Of a stretch of DNA of 64,000 bases, positions 23,324 to 31,156 are shown one piece after another (position 1 is the first letter of the stretch; each line of letters starts with the position of its first letter). The notes beneath the pieces are model-generated. The model was not told the origin of the DNA. It saw only the letters and a list, made by a program, of their open reading frames with translations, and ran no database searches. Source of the stretch: a virus; IMG/VR virus record IMGVR_UViG_3300021180_000008, positions 1-64,000 of that record; one strand, 5' to 3'. The translations under genes and the position numbers were made by a program.

Positions 23324-25732
23324 ATGAAATCAATAAAGAAAGCTGTCGAGATACACTTTAAGAATAATCAGGTTTTTGATATAGATTATAAGCCTGAGGA
23401 TATAAGACTAGATGTTATAGACTGTATCGAGCTTTATAATGTCCCAATGAACCTATTCTTTTCTCAGTTAGCTGAAGCGATGGTTGCTTTGAAGGCTAAA
23501 TATGTAGATTCAAGTAATCTGGTGTTTGGGCATTACGGAGAAAGACAGGGACTTGGGACTGAAAACCTATTTGTATTCGCCTACAAACTATACTCTGTAA
23601 AGGAAAAAAGGGAGATTGTAATGCTACCTAAGTACATGGCTTCATTGGTCACTGGACCTGCTCCAGATATTAAAGAACGGCAAGAGACTAGTATGCATCT
23701 CTTTGTTGATGTTCTTAAAGAAATGGCCAATGATGAGTCTGAGTTGTGCAAGAAGAACAACCGTTCTTGGCTTGCCAAGGATATGTTTGCTTCGCATCCT
23801 AAGGTACATAGGGGATACTATCATCATAAGCATGAGGGAGTTCTTTATGTTATTGATGCTGTATCAGGGGATAAGATACGCAAGGATGAGTCTTGCCTGA
23901 CCACTGAAGGTACGTTTATTCATAAGAGCCGTACCGAGCATTCCAACTTTCAGCAGATGTCACACTCTACCAGAAATAGACTAATAGCAGTAGGACGTGC
24001 ATCAGTACCTGTTAACGATCCTATACTGAGTAGTCTCTATTTCTATGAACCTGGTTCACATCTATATATCAAATATAAAGCAGAGCAGTGGAAGATTGCC
24101 CTTGCTATGCCCAGAGCTTTGAGAAGCATTTGTCAATTGTGGTCAGCCTACTGCGCTTATAGCGGCTCTCAGACCTTGCCTGAATCGGTTGATGATATCG
24201 TAGGAGCATGGACTGCTTTCCTTGGCTTTGCTGGCAGGAATAGAACTCAAGAAGAACAGCTTTACGAGTGTCTTCGTCTTACTTTGGAAGCTACTGGCAA
24301 CAACTTTTATATAGTACCAAAGGATTCCCCTCTATTCCCCGGTATGGTTCTGGAAGATGGTGATCGGCTGGGACAGATGATTGCTCAGAATCCTTATGGC
24401 TCACGTAAGCCAGTGATATGTCTTAATCAAGAGATGCGTGTATTCTGGGATGCAGGTAACCTAGGTCCCAATAGGGCTATTGTTCCTGTTAGCTTGGGAA
24501 CCTTTCCTTTTGACATCTGTGTTAATGTAACTGCTCAGCAAACCATCTCTTCGAGCACTAATCAACAGACCCGTAATAACTATGGAGAACTACTTCAACA
24601 CTCAGCCCGAGTTAATGAAGTTAAGGTCTGCTTTATGATGACCGATGCAGAGAAGAAAGTCTTTGACTATAAAGAGAACCAGCTTAAGGAGGCTTTGGCT
24701 ACACATAAGGCTAATCGCACTAAAGCTTTGGCTGAAGGTAAGCCGTTTATCGAGGCAGCTCCCAGACGTGCAACTGAAGATGAGCCTATCTTCCTTGGCA
24801 TGGAACTTGAAGTGCTACTTAAGTCAGCTTTACAGAACTCTGCCAGCATGAAATCTTTGATTAAGGAGATTGCTGACTCTAAAGTAGGTAATCACGTAAT
24901 CACTAAAGCAGATGGGTCTATTGGCTCGTATGGTATAGAGATTGTGACTATCCCAGCAACCTTGAAATATCATAAGGATATCCTAGATAAACATTTCTTC
25001 TCCCCTCCTAATGAGTTTAACCGTAGGTTGATGGCAGCAGATACATGTGGTATTCACGTCCATATCTCTAAGAAGTCATTGACTACACAGAAGCTTGGGC
25101 AGTTGATGGCTTTTATTAACAATAATAAGAACGGTTCATTCATTAATGCTTTGGCTGGTAGAGCCCCTAATAACTATTGTGTACGATCAGCAGTATTGGG
25201 CAACAATACCAAGGGTGTTGACGTATCCGCTAAGGTAGTTAAGAAGGCTTGTAAAGACGGGGATATCAAGAAGGGGCTTGCCTTCCGGCGTATTGAAGGG
25301 GCATCTCACTATGATGCTGTTAATATCCAGAACGCTAATACCGTAGAAATCCGTATCTTTAAATCTTCTACAGACAAACACCGTATCTTCCGTATACTTG
25401 AGTTCTGTGAATCTCTTGTCAAGTTTGTACGTTGTCATGGTATGCAGCAAATGACTGTGTATGACTATGTACAGTTCCTGCTTAGAAAAGAGAACCAAGA
25501 AGATTATCACCACATGATACTTTGGCTTGCTTCTAAGAATATGATTGGACACACAACTAAATACGCAAAAGATCCTAAGACGGGAGAGTTGCGTAAGAAG
25601 TTGATACACGTATATGGGGAAAACTTGATACCTTTCCCCAGCTCCTTGTTCCATGCTAATAAGGAAAATTACCCTGAGTATTACGCTAAGCTTAATAAGT
25701 CAACAACCAAAACCAAGGAAAAGGAAGCATAA
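23324..25732 (+). CDS. Amidoligase family protein 2, large two-part protein
   Basis: An 802 aa protein. Residues 1 to about 470 form an N-terminal region with no recognised domain (contains TSMHLFVDVLKEMANDESEL and SLGTFPFDICVNVTAQQTIS). From about 485 an amidoligase domain follows: EPIFLGMELEV (about 488-498), SYGIEIVTIPATL, DTCGIHVHISKK (about 575), GRAPNNYCVRS, and AVNIQNANTVEIRIFKSS (about 664-681). It begins nine bases after the large RNA and ends overlapping the spacer to the amidotransferase gene. The N-terminal part may select the substrate. Confidence 0.82.
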   Translation: MKSIKKAVEIHFKNNQVFDIDYKPEDIRLDVIDCIELYNVPMNLFFSQLAEAMVALKAKYVDSSNLVFGHYGERQGLGTENLFVFAYKLYSVKEKREIVMLPKYMASLVTGPAPDIKERQETSMHLFVDVLKEMANDESELCKKNNRSWLAKDMFASHPKVHRGYYHHKHEGVLYVIDAVSGDKIRKDESCLTTEGTFIHKSRTEHSNFQQMSHSTRNRLIAVGRASVPVNDPILSSLYFYEPGSHLYIKYKAEQWKIALAMPRALRSICQLWSAYCAYSGSQTLPESVDDIVGAWTAFLGFAGRNRTQEEQLYECLRLTLEATGNNFYIVPKDSPLFPGMVLEDGDRLGQMIAQNPYGSRKPVICLNQEMRVFWDAGNLGPNRAIVPVSLGTFPFDICVNVTAQQTISSSTNQQTRNNYGELLQHSARVNEVKVCFMMTDAEKKVFDYKENQLKEALATHKANRTKALAEGKPFIEAAPRRATEDEPIFLGMELEVLLKSALQNSASMKSLIKEIADSKVGNHVITKADGSIGSYGIEIVTIPATLKYHKDILDKHFFSPPNEFNRRLMAADTCGIHVHISKKSLTTQKLGQLMAFINNNKNGSFINALAGRAPNNYCVRSAVLGNNTKGVDVSAKVVKKACKDGDIKKGLAFRRIEGASHYDAVNIQNANTVEIRIFKSSTDKHRIFRILEFCESLVKFVRCHGMQQMTVYDYVQFLLRKENQEDYHHMILWLASKNMIGHTTKYAKDPKTGELRKKLIHVYGENLIPFPSSLFHANKENYPEYYAKLNKSTTKTKEKEA

Positions 25733-25733
25733 G

Positions 25734-27221
25734 ATGTGTGTCATTATTTGTAAACCAGCAGGTAAAGAGTTGGCTGAGACAGATGTAAGGGGAGCACACC
25801 GTGCAAATCCTGATGGTTTTGGTCTGATGTATTATGACGAAGAGAAGAAAGACATCTTTGCCCGTAAAGAAGTCTTTAAAGAGCCTGATAAGATTATTAA
25901 GGCAGTAAAGGCTTTGAAGGATGTAGACGCTTGCTTCCACTTCCGCATACGTACCCATGGCCCTATTGCCTATCAAACATGCCATCCATTCCGTGTAACT
26001 AACAAAGAGAAGCACGGCATGACCATTTATCTTATGCATAATGGTATTATTCATGGTATGAAAGAGAAGCAAGATGAATCGGATACTCAAGCTTTTGTAA
26101 ACTCATATCTTCATGAGTTGCTTAAGCGTGATCCATCTATGATTGAGTCTGAAGCTTTCCGTGACCTGATTGAGAACAAGATCGGAGCCAATAACAAGCT
26201 ATGCTTTATGTATGGTGAAGGCAAGATCATCCGCTTTAACGAGCGTTCTTGGATGAAGCATGAAGATATGGATGTATCTAACCGTAACTTTGTTAGTTAT
26301 GGAGGATATAATAACTACGACTACACTTCTGGACGAAGAAAGAAGTCATGGGAAAAGGATGAAGACAGCACTAAAAGCAGCGCTGGGACCTCCAGCCCCA
26401 CAGTCATTCCGGTATCGGCCCCCAAGATGGGAGATAAAGGAAAAGTTGCTAGTCTGTGCGGTACTCCTGTCGCTGTGGGGAGTTCTGTCTTTATCACTCA
26501 TCGGCAAGAGCCTGACTGGTATGCTGAAGGGAAGATTACCGATATCAATAGCTCTTTTAGCGTCGCTGTTACTTTTACTGACAGGTTCAACAAACCAGTT
26601 AGCTTCGCTTTTTTCACATCAACCGGAGTATCAACCTACGCCTCAGCAGATGTGGGCTATCAGTGTATACCCATGAACCGCAAGTCGCCAGATATGGATA
26701 AGACTATCAGGACATTGACAGCGTCTACCACCGATCCTCTGCCTAAATCAGATGATGTATGTTTGCTTGAAGATAAGAGTGATAAAAAAAAAGAGGAGCA
26801 GACTCAGTCCGTGACCAAAGAAGCGCACACTTTGAACGTATCACACGGTACTTTGACTGTGGATGCTAACTCTCGTTGGGGTGGCGAGCTTCTTAATAAC
26901 GAGAATGGGAAGGTCTATGACATTACCTATGAAACAGGTACTAGCTTCGTAGACATCTTTCTTATGAGCCCTCAAGATCGTTTCAACTTCTATATGAACA
27001 ACGTTCAAGAGTCCTTTAATATGTGGCAAGACTTGGTCGAGAAAGTGATCTCTGATCAAGTTGACGAGGGTACTCTAGCTTATGAGAATGGTATTCTTAT
27101 GGAGCTAGTACCGCCTGACACTGAAGATGACGATGAAGAAGAGAGCATGTCTAAAGAAGAGATGGAAGCAATGCATGATGCTCAAGATGTCATGATGATT
27201 GCTGCAGGAATGAAAGCTTAG
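25734..27221 (+). CDS. Class II glutamine amidotransferase (Ntn hydrolase)
   Basis: A 495 aa protein from ATG 25734, chosen so that Cys 2 becomes the N-terminal nucleophile (MCVIICKPAG). Family motifs follow: RANPDGFGLMYY, HFRIRTHGPI, CHPFRV and IYLMHNGII. About residues 1-190 are the glutaminase domain, which releases ammonia from glutamine. The remaining 300 residues contain a Ser/Pro linker, an SH3-like segment (VGSSVFITHRQEPDWYAEGK) and an acidic tail. GAT-II genes beside amidoligases form a known linkage and suggest ammonia supply. A run of nine A (26784-26792) lies in the coding sequence. Confidence 0.85.
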   Translation: MCVIICKPAGKELAETDVRGAHRANPDGFGLMYYDEEKKDIFARKEVFKEPDKIIKAVKALKDVDACFHFRIRTHGPIAYQTCHPFRVTNKEKHGMTIYLMHNGIIHGMKEKQDESDTQAFVNSYLHELLKRDPSMIESEAFRDLIENKIGANNKLCFMYGEGKIIRFNERSWMKHEDMDVSNRNFVSYGGYNNYDYTSGRRKKSWEKDEDSTKSSAGTSSPTVIPVSAPKMGDKGKVASLCGTPVAVGSSVFITHRQEPDWYAEGKITDINSSFSVAVTFTDRFNKPVSFAFFTSTGVSTYASADVGYQCIPMNRKSPDMDKTIRTLTASTTDPLPKSDDVCLLEDKSDKKKEEQTQSVTKEAHTLNVSHGTLTVDANSRWGGELLNNENGKVYDITYETGTSFVDIFLMSPQDRFNFYMNNVQESFNMWQDLVEKVISDQVDEGTLAYENGILMELVPPDTEDDDEEESMSKEEMEAMHDAQDVMMIAAGMKA

Positions 27222-27235
27222 GAGTTATAATACAA

Positions 27236-27955
27236 ATGCATGAATACAAATGGGAAATTATCTATCTTGATAGAGACCCTAGGGAATGTGCGAGACAGCT
27301 ATGTGATGAGGACCTTAAGAATCAGGTAATGGACTTACCTATAATGATGTCTTATTGTGCCAGATGTTCTGGCAGAAATGAGTCACAGACATACGCTTCT
27401 TATAACGTTCCTATCAACAACAGATCTTCGATGTTAGCTGATTGGGCTGTAAATCGAGAAGCTAATTGGAAATATCTTTGGATACATTGGACTGAGTGTT
27501 TGAAAGAGCATAAGCACCGTTTTGGTATAGATGCTAAGTCAATAGAGCTAGTAGGGATACTAGAAGCTTACCCAGGCCGCAGACGTTATCGTATGCTTAG
27601 TGGGGCTCCAGCTGCAGATAGATTGGTAGCACCACCTTATCTAGGTCCTTCTGAGTTCACTATAGACAATAATATGACCAATGAGCGCAGCACTTCTACA
27701 CTTAACTCTTATCGTAATATGTATAAGAAACGAGCAGGGATGGAGTTTACTAAGAGGACTGCTCCTCTATGGCTTACTGGACAGCCAGCACCACCTCGTA
27801 TACGTACGCCTAGAGACGAAGAACGTGTAAGTTCAAGACCGACGCGGGCGACCGCTGCTAGACATAGAAACGCAGCGCGAGAAACCTTAAATGATCTCCT
27901 TCGTAGTTATGAAGAGAGAGAAGAAAGGTCAGCCAATGCCTTCAACCCTAGATGA
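27236..27955 (+). CDS. Pyrimidine-dimer-glycosylase-like phage protein
   Basis: A 239 aa protein. The N-terminal 130 residues follow a widespread phage family distantly like T4 DenV: IIYLDRDPRECARQLCDEDL, VMDLPIMMSYCAR, ADWAVNREANWKYLWIHWTE and HRFGIDAKSIELVGIL. Activity is unproven in most members. The C-terminal 100 residues are basic and low complexity (TPRDEERVSSRPTRATAARH), which may aid DNA binding. It starts 15 bases after the amidotransferase. Confidence 0.6.
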   Translation: MHEYKWEIIYLDRDPRECARQLCDEDLKNQVMDLPIMMSYCARCSGRNESQTYASYNVPINNRSSMLADWAVNREANWKYLWIHWTECLKEHKHRFGIDAKSIELVGILEAYPGRRRYRMLSGAPAADRLVAPPYLGPSEFTIDNNMTNERSTSTLNSYRNMYKKRAGMEFTKRTAPLWLTGQPAPPRIRTPRDEERVSSRPTRATAARHRNAARETLNDLLRSYEEREERSANAFNPR

Positions 27956-28166
27956 ATTACAAGAGTTTAAAGCTGGGACTAAGCTAGTCAGGCAACAAGC
28001 TAGGCAATCTGTATCCCTAAACACTTGGTCTCAATATCTTGCCCCTTTGTTTGATGCTTTAGAAATTGAGCTGGAACAGCAGATAGAGAACGTAGCAAAT
28101 GAAACCGTAGAAGTTGATTACGGTCATGATGAGGAGTTAGAATTTGATGATTCGGAAAAGGAGTAA
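27939..28166 (+). CDS. Small acidic-tailed helical protein
   Basis: A 75 aa protein from ATG 27939, with AAAGG upstream (an in-frame ATG at 27891 is less likely). It begins MPSTLDELQEFKAGTKLVRQ and ends in an acidic tail (YGHDEELEFDDSEKE). Function unknown. Confidence 0.55.
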   Translation, partial: PSTLDELQEFKAGTKLVRQQARQSVSLNTWSQYLAPLFDALEIELEQQIENVANETVEVDYGHDEELEFDDSEKE

Positions 28167-28173
28167 AGGTCAA

Positions 28174-28911
28174 ATGGAGATCGTAGCAGAAGAGAATTTG
28201 AAAGAAGACCCAAGTAAGAAACTATTGTTTACTGTGGGTAACATTAATGGTAACTTTCAACTATTAATTAAAATGATTGAAGAGATTGAGAATTGTGGTA
28301 TCTTCTGTAAAGGGGATAAGGTTGTATTCCTAGGTAACTTCATCGGGGGTAAGGGTGAAGATCGTGAGATTATTGATACTCTCAGGGACTATGAACTAGC
28401 CAGACCTAATCAATGTGTGATTATCCGTGGCGCTAATGAGCAACGTATGCTCACTTCCAAGAAGAACTTCTTTGAATCAGAACTGGGTAAAGGTGTATTG
28501 AAATCGTATCGTCAATCTCCTCCTATCTACCAGACTTCTGTTGTTAACGATCTGGATATACAACAGTTTGTAGACGACAGCATCTGGCTTAGTACACTAC
28601 CTTCTTGGTATAAGTCTAACAAATACTTCTTTGTTCATGCAGGGGTTAATCCTAAGCGCGATCTGGAAGATCAGAATGTTGGCGGCTTTATGTTTATCAA
28701 TGATGAGTTTTATTCCAGTGGTAAGGTATTCAGCCATCGTATCGTGCATACTCATACTGGTCAGAAGCTGGTCTATGCTAAGAACCGTTTCGGTATTGGC
28801 AGGGAAGAAGCAGGAACATTGCGTTGTTTTGTGATGAATGATAAGAAAATTTCAGACACTGAATTCGGTCCTTCAGTTGAAGAGGTTATTCGTGTTAAGG
28901 CTTCAGCCTAG
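28174..28911 (+). CDS. Calcineurin-like pseudo-phosphatase
   Basis: A 245 aa protein from ATG 28174. The fold is that of bacterial/phage PPP phosphatases (lambda phosphatase type): VGNINGNFQLL in place of GDIHG, FLGNFIGG in place of GDxxDRG, RGANEQRML in place of GNHE, FFVHAGVNP retained, and VHTHTG near the last metal site. The first three metal-binding motifs have lost their Asp/His residues, so catalysis is unlikely. It may act as a binding protein. It lies immediately upstream of the primase-helicase with an intergenic promoter between. Confidence 0.75.
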   Translation: MEIVAEENLKEDPSKKLLFTVGNINGNFQLLIKMIEEIENCGIFCKGDKVVFLGNFIGGKGEDREIIDTLRDYELARPNQCVIIRGANEQRMLTSKKNFFESELGKGVLKSYRQSPPIYQTSVVNDLDIQQFVDDSIWLSTLPSWYKSNKYFFVHAGVNPKRDLEDQNVGGFMFINDEFYSSGKVFSHRIVHTHTGQKLVYAKNRFGIGREEAGTLRCFVMNDKKISDTEFGPSVEEVIRVKASA

Positions 28912-28937
28912 ACAAATCCTAAACTTTATGGTATAAT
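28909..28937 (+). promoter_or_regulatory. Sigma-70-like promoter for the primase-helicase gene
   Basis: TAGACA (28909-28914), a 17-base spacer, then TATAAT (28932-28937), with TG one base before the -10. The primase-helicase ATG is at 28942, so the message would be leaderless or nearly so. There is no Shine-Dalgarno sequence between the -10 and the ATG. Confidence 0.65.
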
Positions 28938-28941
28938 AATA

Positions 28942-30603
28942 ATGAAGAATCACAAGCTTCCATGTTGGAATGGATGTGGAACTTCCTGTGCATCTATATT
29001 CCTTGATCCAGGTGATCCTCATGTATATTGTTTTAAATGCGAGAGACGCTCCCCAACAATGAGCGAAGAGGAAGTACAAGCCTACTATTTGGAGAATAAT
29101 TATTTGACACAGCCATCAAACGTAACTAAATTACCACCTGTATTCGAGCGTGGTGTTATCACTGCTCTTGAACATAGGGCTATTGGTAAGTCTGCTGCTG
29201 AGAAGTATAAGGTAGAGACTCTATTCAATGGTTCTGAGAAGACTGGTGTAGCCTTCAACTATTTCAATAGCGAAGGTATCTATGCCCAGAAGATCAAGCA
29301 TCTGAATGACAAAGATCATATGACGTGGAATGGTAATCATTCTGCCATAGGGTTGTTTGGACAAGAGCTGTTCCCCGAAGGTGGGAAATACATAACAATT
29401 ACAGAAGGTGAAGAAGATGCACTTGCAACATACGAGATGCTTAAAGCTTCGAATCCAGCATTTGAACCTGTGGTTGTATCGGTACCAGACGGCGCTGGCT
29501 CAGCCGAAAAAGCCTGTAAAAGATCTTGGGAGTTTGTTAACTCATTTGAGAATATCATACTTGCGTTTGATGGTGATGATGTGGGCCGTCGTGCTGCCGA
29601 AAGAGTTGTTAAACTGTTTGACTACAAGCCAAAGGTCTTACTCTTTCCTGCCGGAACGGATAAAGAAGGTAAGAGTTATCTTAAGGACGCCAACGACTAT
29701 AAACGTGCGGGCAGGGATAAGGAATTTGTAAATTTATGGTGGAGAGCTGAGAGACATACACCAGAAGGTGTTCTATCCTTTAAGTCTCTCTGGGATGCTA
29801 TGACCGCTGATGATAAAGAAGACAGGGTCGATTGGCCTTGGATGGGTCTAAACCACATGACAGGGGGCTGGCACACGGGAGACTTCGTAATCATCAAGGC
29901 CAAGCCCAAGATCGGTAAGACGCAGCTTCTTAGGGAATTGGCTTATAACAACTTGGTTAAGAGTAAGTTTAATACGGGTCTGATATTCCTTGAAGACACT
30001 AAGAAATCTATTGGCCTAGGCATGTGCTCCCTTCACATGAAGAAACCTATCCAGTTTGGTAATATCCCTTATACTTTAGAAGAGCTGCAGAAGGCTCACG
30101 AATTCATGTCTGTTGACGACAGACTGACACTGTTTGATCCAGAAGATGATCGCACATCAGAGAACATCTATAATAAAATCAAGTATTTTGTAAAAGCTCA
30201 TGATTGTCGCTTCATTATTCTGGATCACCTTTCTATGCTGACTTATCAGTCTGAGGACAATGATGAGCGGCGTTTCCTTGATAAGCTCTGTGCTGATCTT
30301 AAGGAGATGACAACTTCTCTTAATATCGGCATAGCTGCTGTTATACACGTTAACGACGATGGAAAGACTAGAGGTTCCCGTGCTCCTGTACAGTTATGCA
30401 ATATCCTTATCAATCTTGAGCGCGATAAGCTTAATCCTGATAAGACCGTGGCGAACACTACCGAAGTCATCGTTGAAGAGAATCGTCGCACTGGAGATAG
30501 TGGTCTTGCTTGTAAGCTATTCTTTAATAGAGAGACTGGTCGTATGGAAGAACTAGACGATCTGAACCTTAATTCTGAACGTGAGGTTAAGTTCGATGAG
30601 TGA
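28942..30603 (+). CDS. Primase-helicase (T7 gp4-like)
   Basis: A 553 aa protein. N-terminal zinc ribbon: CWNGCGTSC with YCFKCE (residues 8-35). Toprim primase domain: ITITEGEEDALATYE (about 152) and ILAFDGDDVGRRAA (about 206). RecA-like helicase: Walker A KAKPKIGKTQLLRE (about 316-329) and Walker B FIILDHLSML (about 423). This gives both RNA priming and fork unwinding, as in T7. It is followed by the accessory gene and DNA polymerase. Length and order of domains are normal. Confidence 0.93.
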   Translation: MKNHKLPCWNGCGTSCASIFLDPGDPHVYCFKCERRSPTMSEEEVQAYYLENNYLTQPSNVTKLPPVFERGVITALEHRAIGKSAAEKYKVETLFNGSEKTGVAFNYFNSEGIYAQKIKHLNDKDHMTWNGNHSAIGLFGQELFPEGGKYITITEGEEDALATYEMLKASNPAFEPVVVSVPDGAGSAEKACKRSWEFVNSFENIILAFDGDDVGRRAAERVVKLFDYKPKVLLFPAGTDKEGKSYLKDANDYKRAGRDKEFVNLWWRAERHTPEGVLSFKSLWDAMTADDKEDRVDWPWMGLNHMTGGWHTGDFVIIKAKPKIGKTQLLRELAYNNLVKSKFNTGLIFLEDTKKSIGLGMCSLHMKKPIQFGNIPYTLEELQKAHEFMSVDDRLTLFDPEDDRTSENIYNKIKYFVKAHDCRFIILDHLSMLTYQSEDNDERRFLDKLCADLKEMTTSLNIGIAAVIHVNDDGKTRGSRAPVQLCNILINLERDKLNPDKTVANTTEVIVEENRRTGDSGLACKLFFNRETGRMEELDDLNLNSEREVKFDE

Positions 30604-31156
30604 ACATCATTGGAATTATAATGTTTATAATACCACCAAGTGTACGGTATGTGGTCTTAGCAAAAGCTATTATGATTGGCGACAAGAACTAGGACTTATT
30701 ACAGATTGTTTAGATTTAAGGGAAAGGGAACCAACTATGACAACACCAAACTTTGATATTGCTTTCGATGATGAAGAGGTTCCATTGGTAGGAGGCTTCT
30801 TCCCGGTTCGTAGAACTAGGTTGCGTCGAGAACCTAGAGCAGAAATAACTAATCCCCTTAGTAAGGAAGTTGCGGAGACGCTTAAAACAAAGCCAGTAGT
30901 AGAGGAAGAGACTATGAAAGAACATAGACGGGAAGAGATCACTAAGCTTAAGAAGCAAGTAATCGCTCAGACTAAGGTCTTGAATGAACTGCTGCCTAAC
31001 ATTCGTCGTATTGATGACATCTTTAAACAAGCCTTGCATGATATGGATCGCAATGGCTTTGACGATGTGTATAGCATTGGTATGATGGCCAAGGAACTTG
31101 GTGAGATTAAGAAGTCAGTAGAAAAGAATATTCCTAAGGAAGCTATTGAAATTTGA
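30596..31156 (+). CDS. Replication-region coiled-coil protein
   Basis: 186 aa from the ATG overlapping the helicase stop. A short zinc-knuckle-like start (TTKCTVCGLSKSYYDW) precedes a linker and a coiled coil (EHRREEITKLKKQVIAQTKV). An internal in-frame ATG at 30737 with AAAGGGA upstream could give a shorter 139 aa form without the Cys pair. Function unknown; placement suggests an accessory replication role. Confidence 0.55.
   Translation: MSEHHWNYNVYNTTKCTVCGLSKSYYDWRQELGLITDCLDLREREPTMTTPNFDIAFDDEEVPLVGGFFPVRRTRLRREPRAEITNPLSKEVAETLKTKPVVEEETMKEHRREEITKLKKQVIAQTKVLNELLPNIRRIDDIFKQALHDMDRNGFDDVYSIGMMAKELGEIKKSVEKNIPKEAIEI

Noticed and set aside
30737-31156. A separate gene starting at the internal ATG with an AAAGGGA site
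   Set aside because: It is in frame with the longer gene that begins at the helicase stop; it is noted as a possible alternative start, not as a separate gene.
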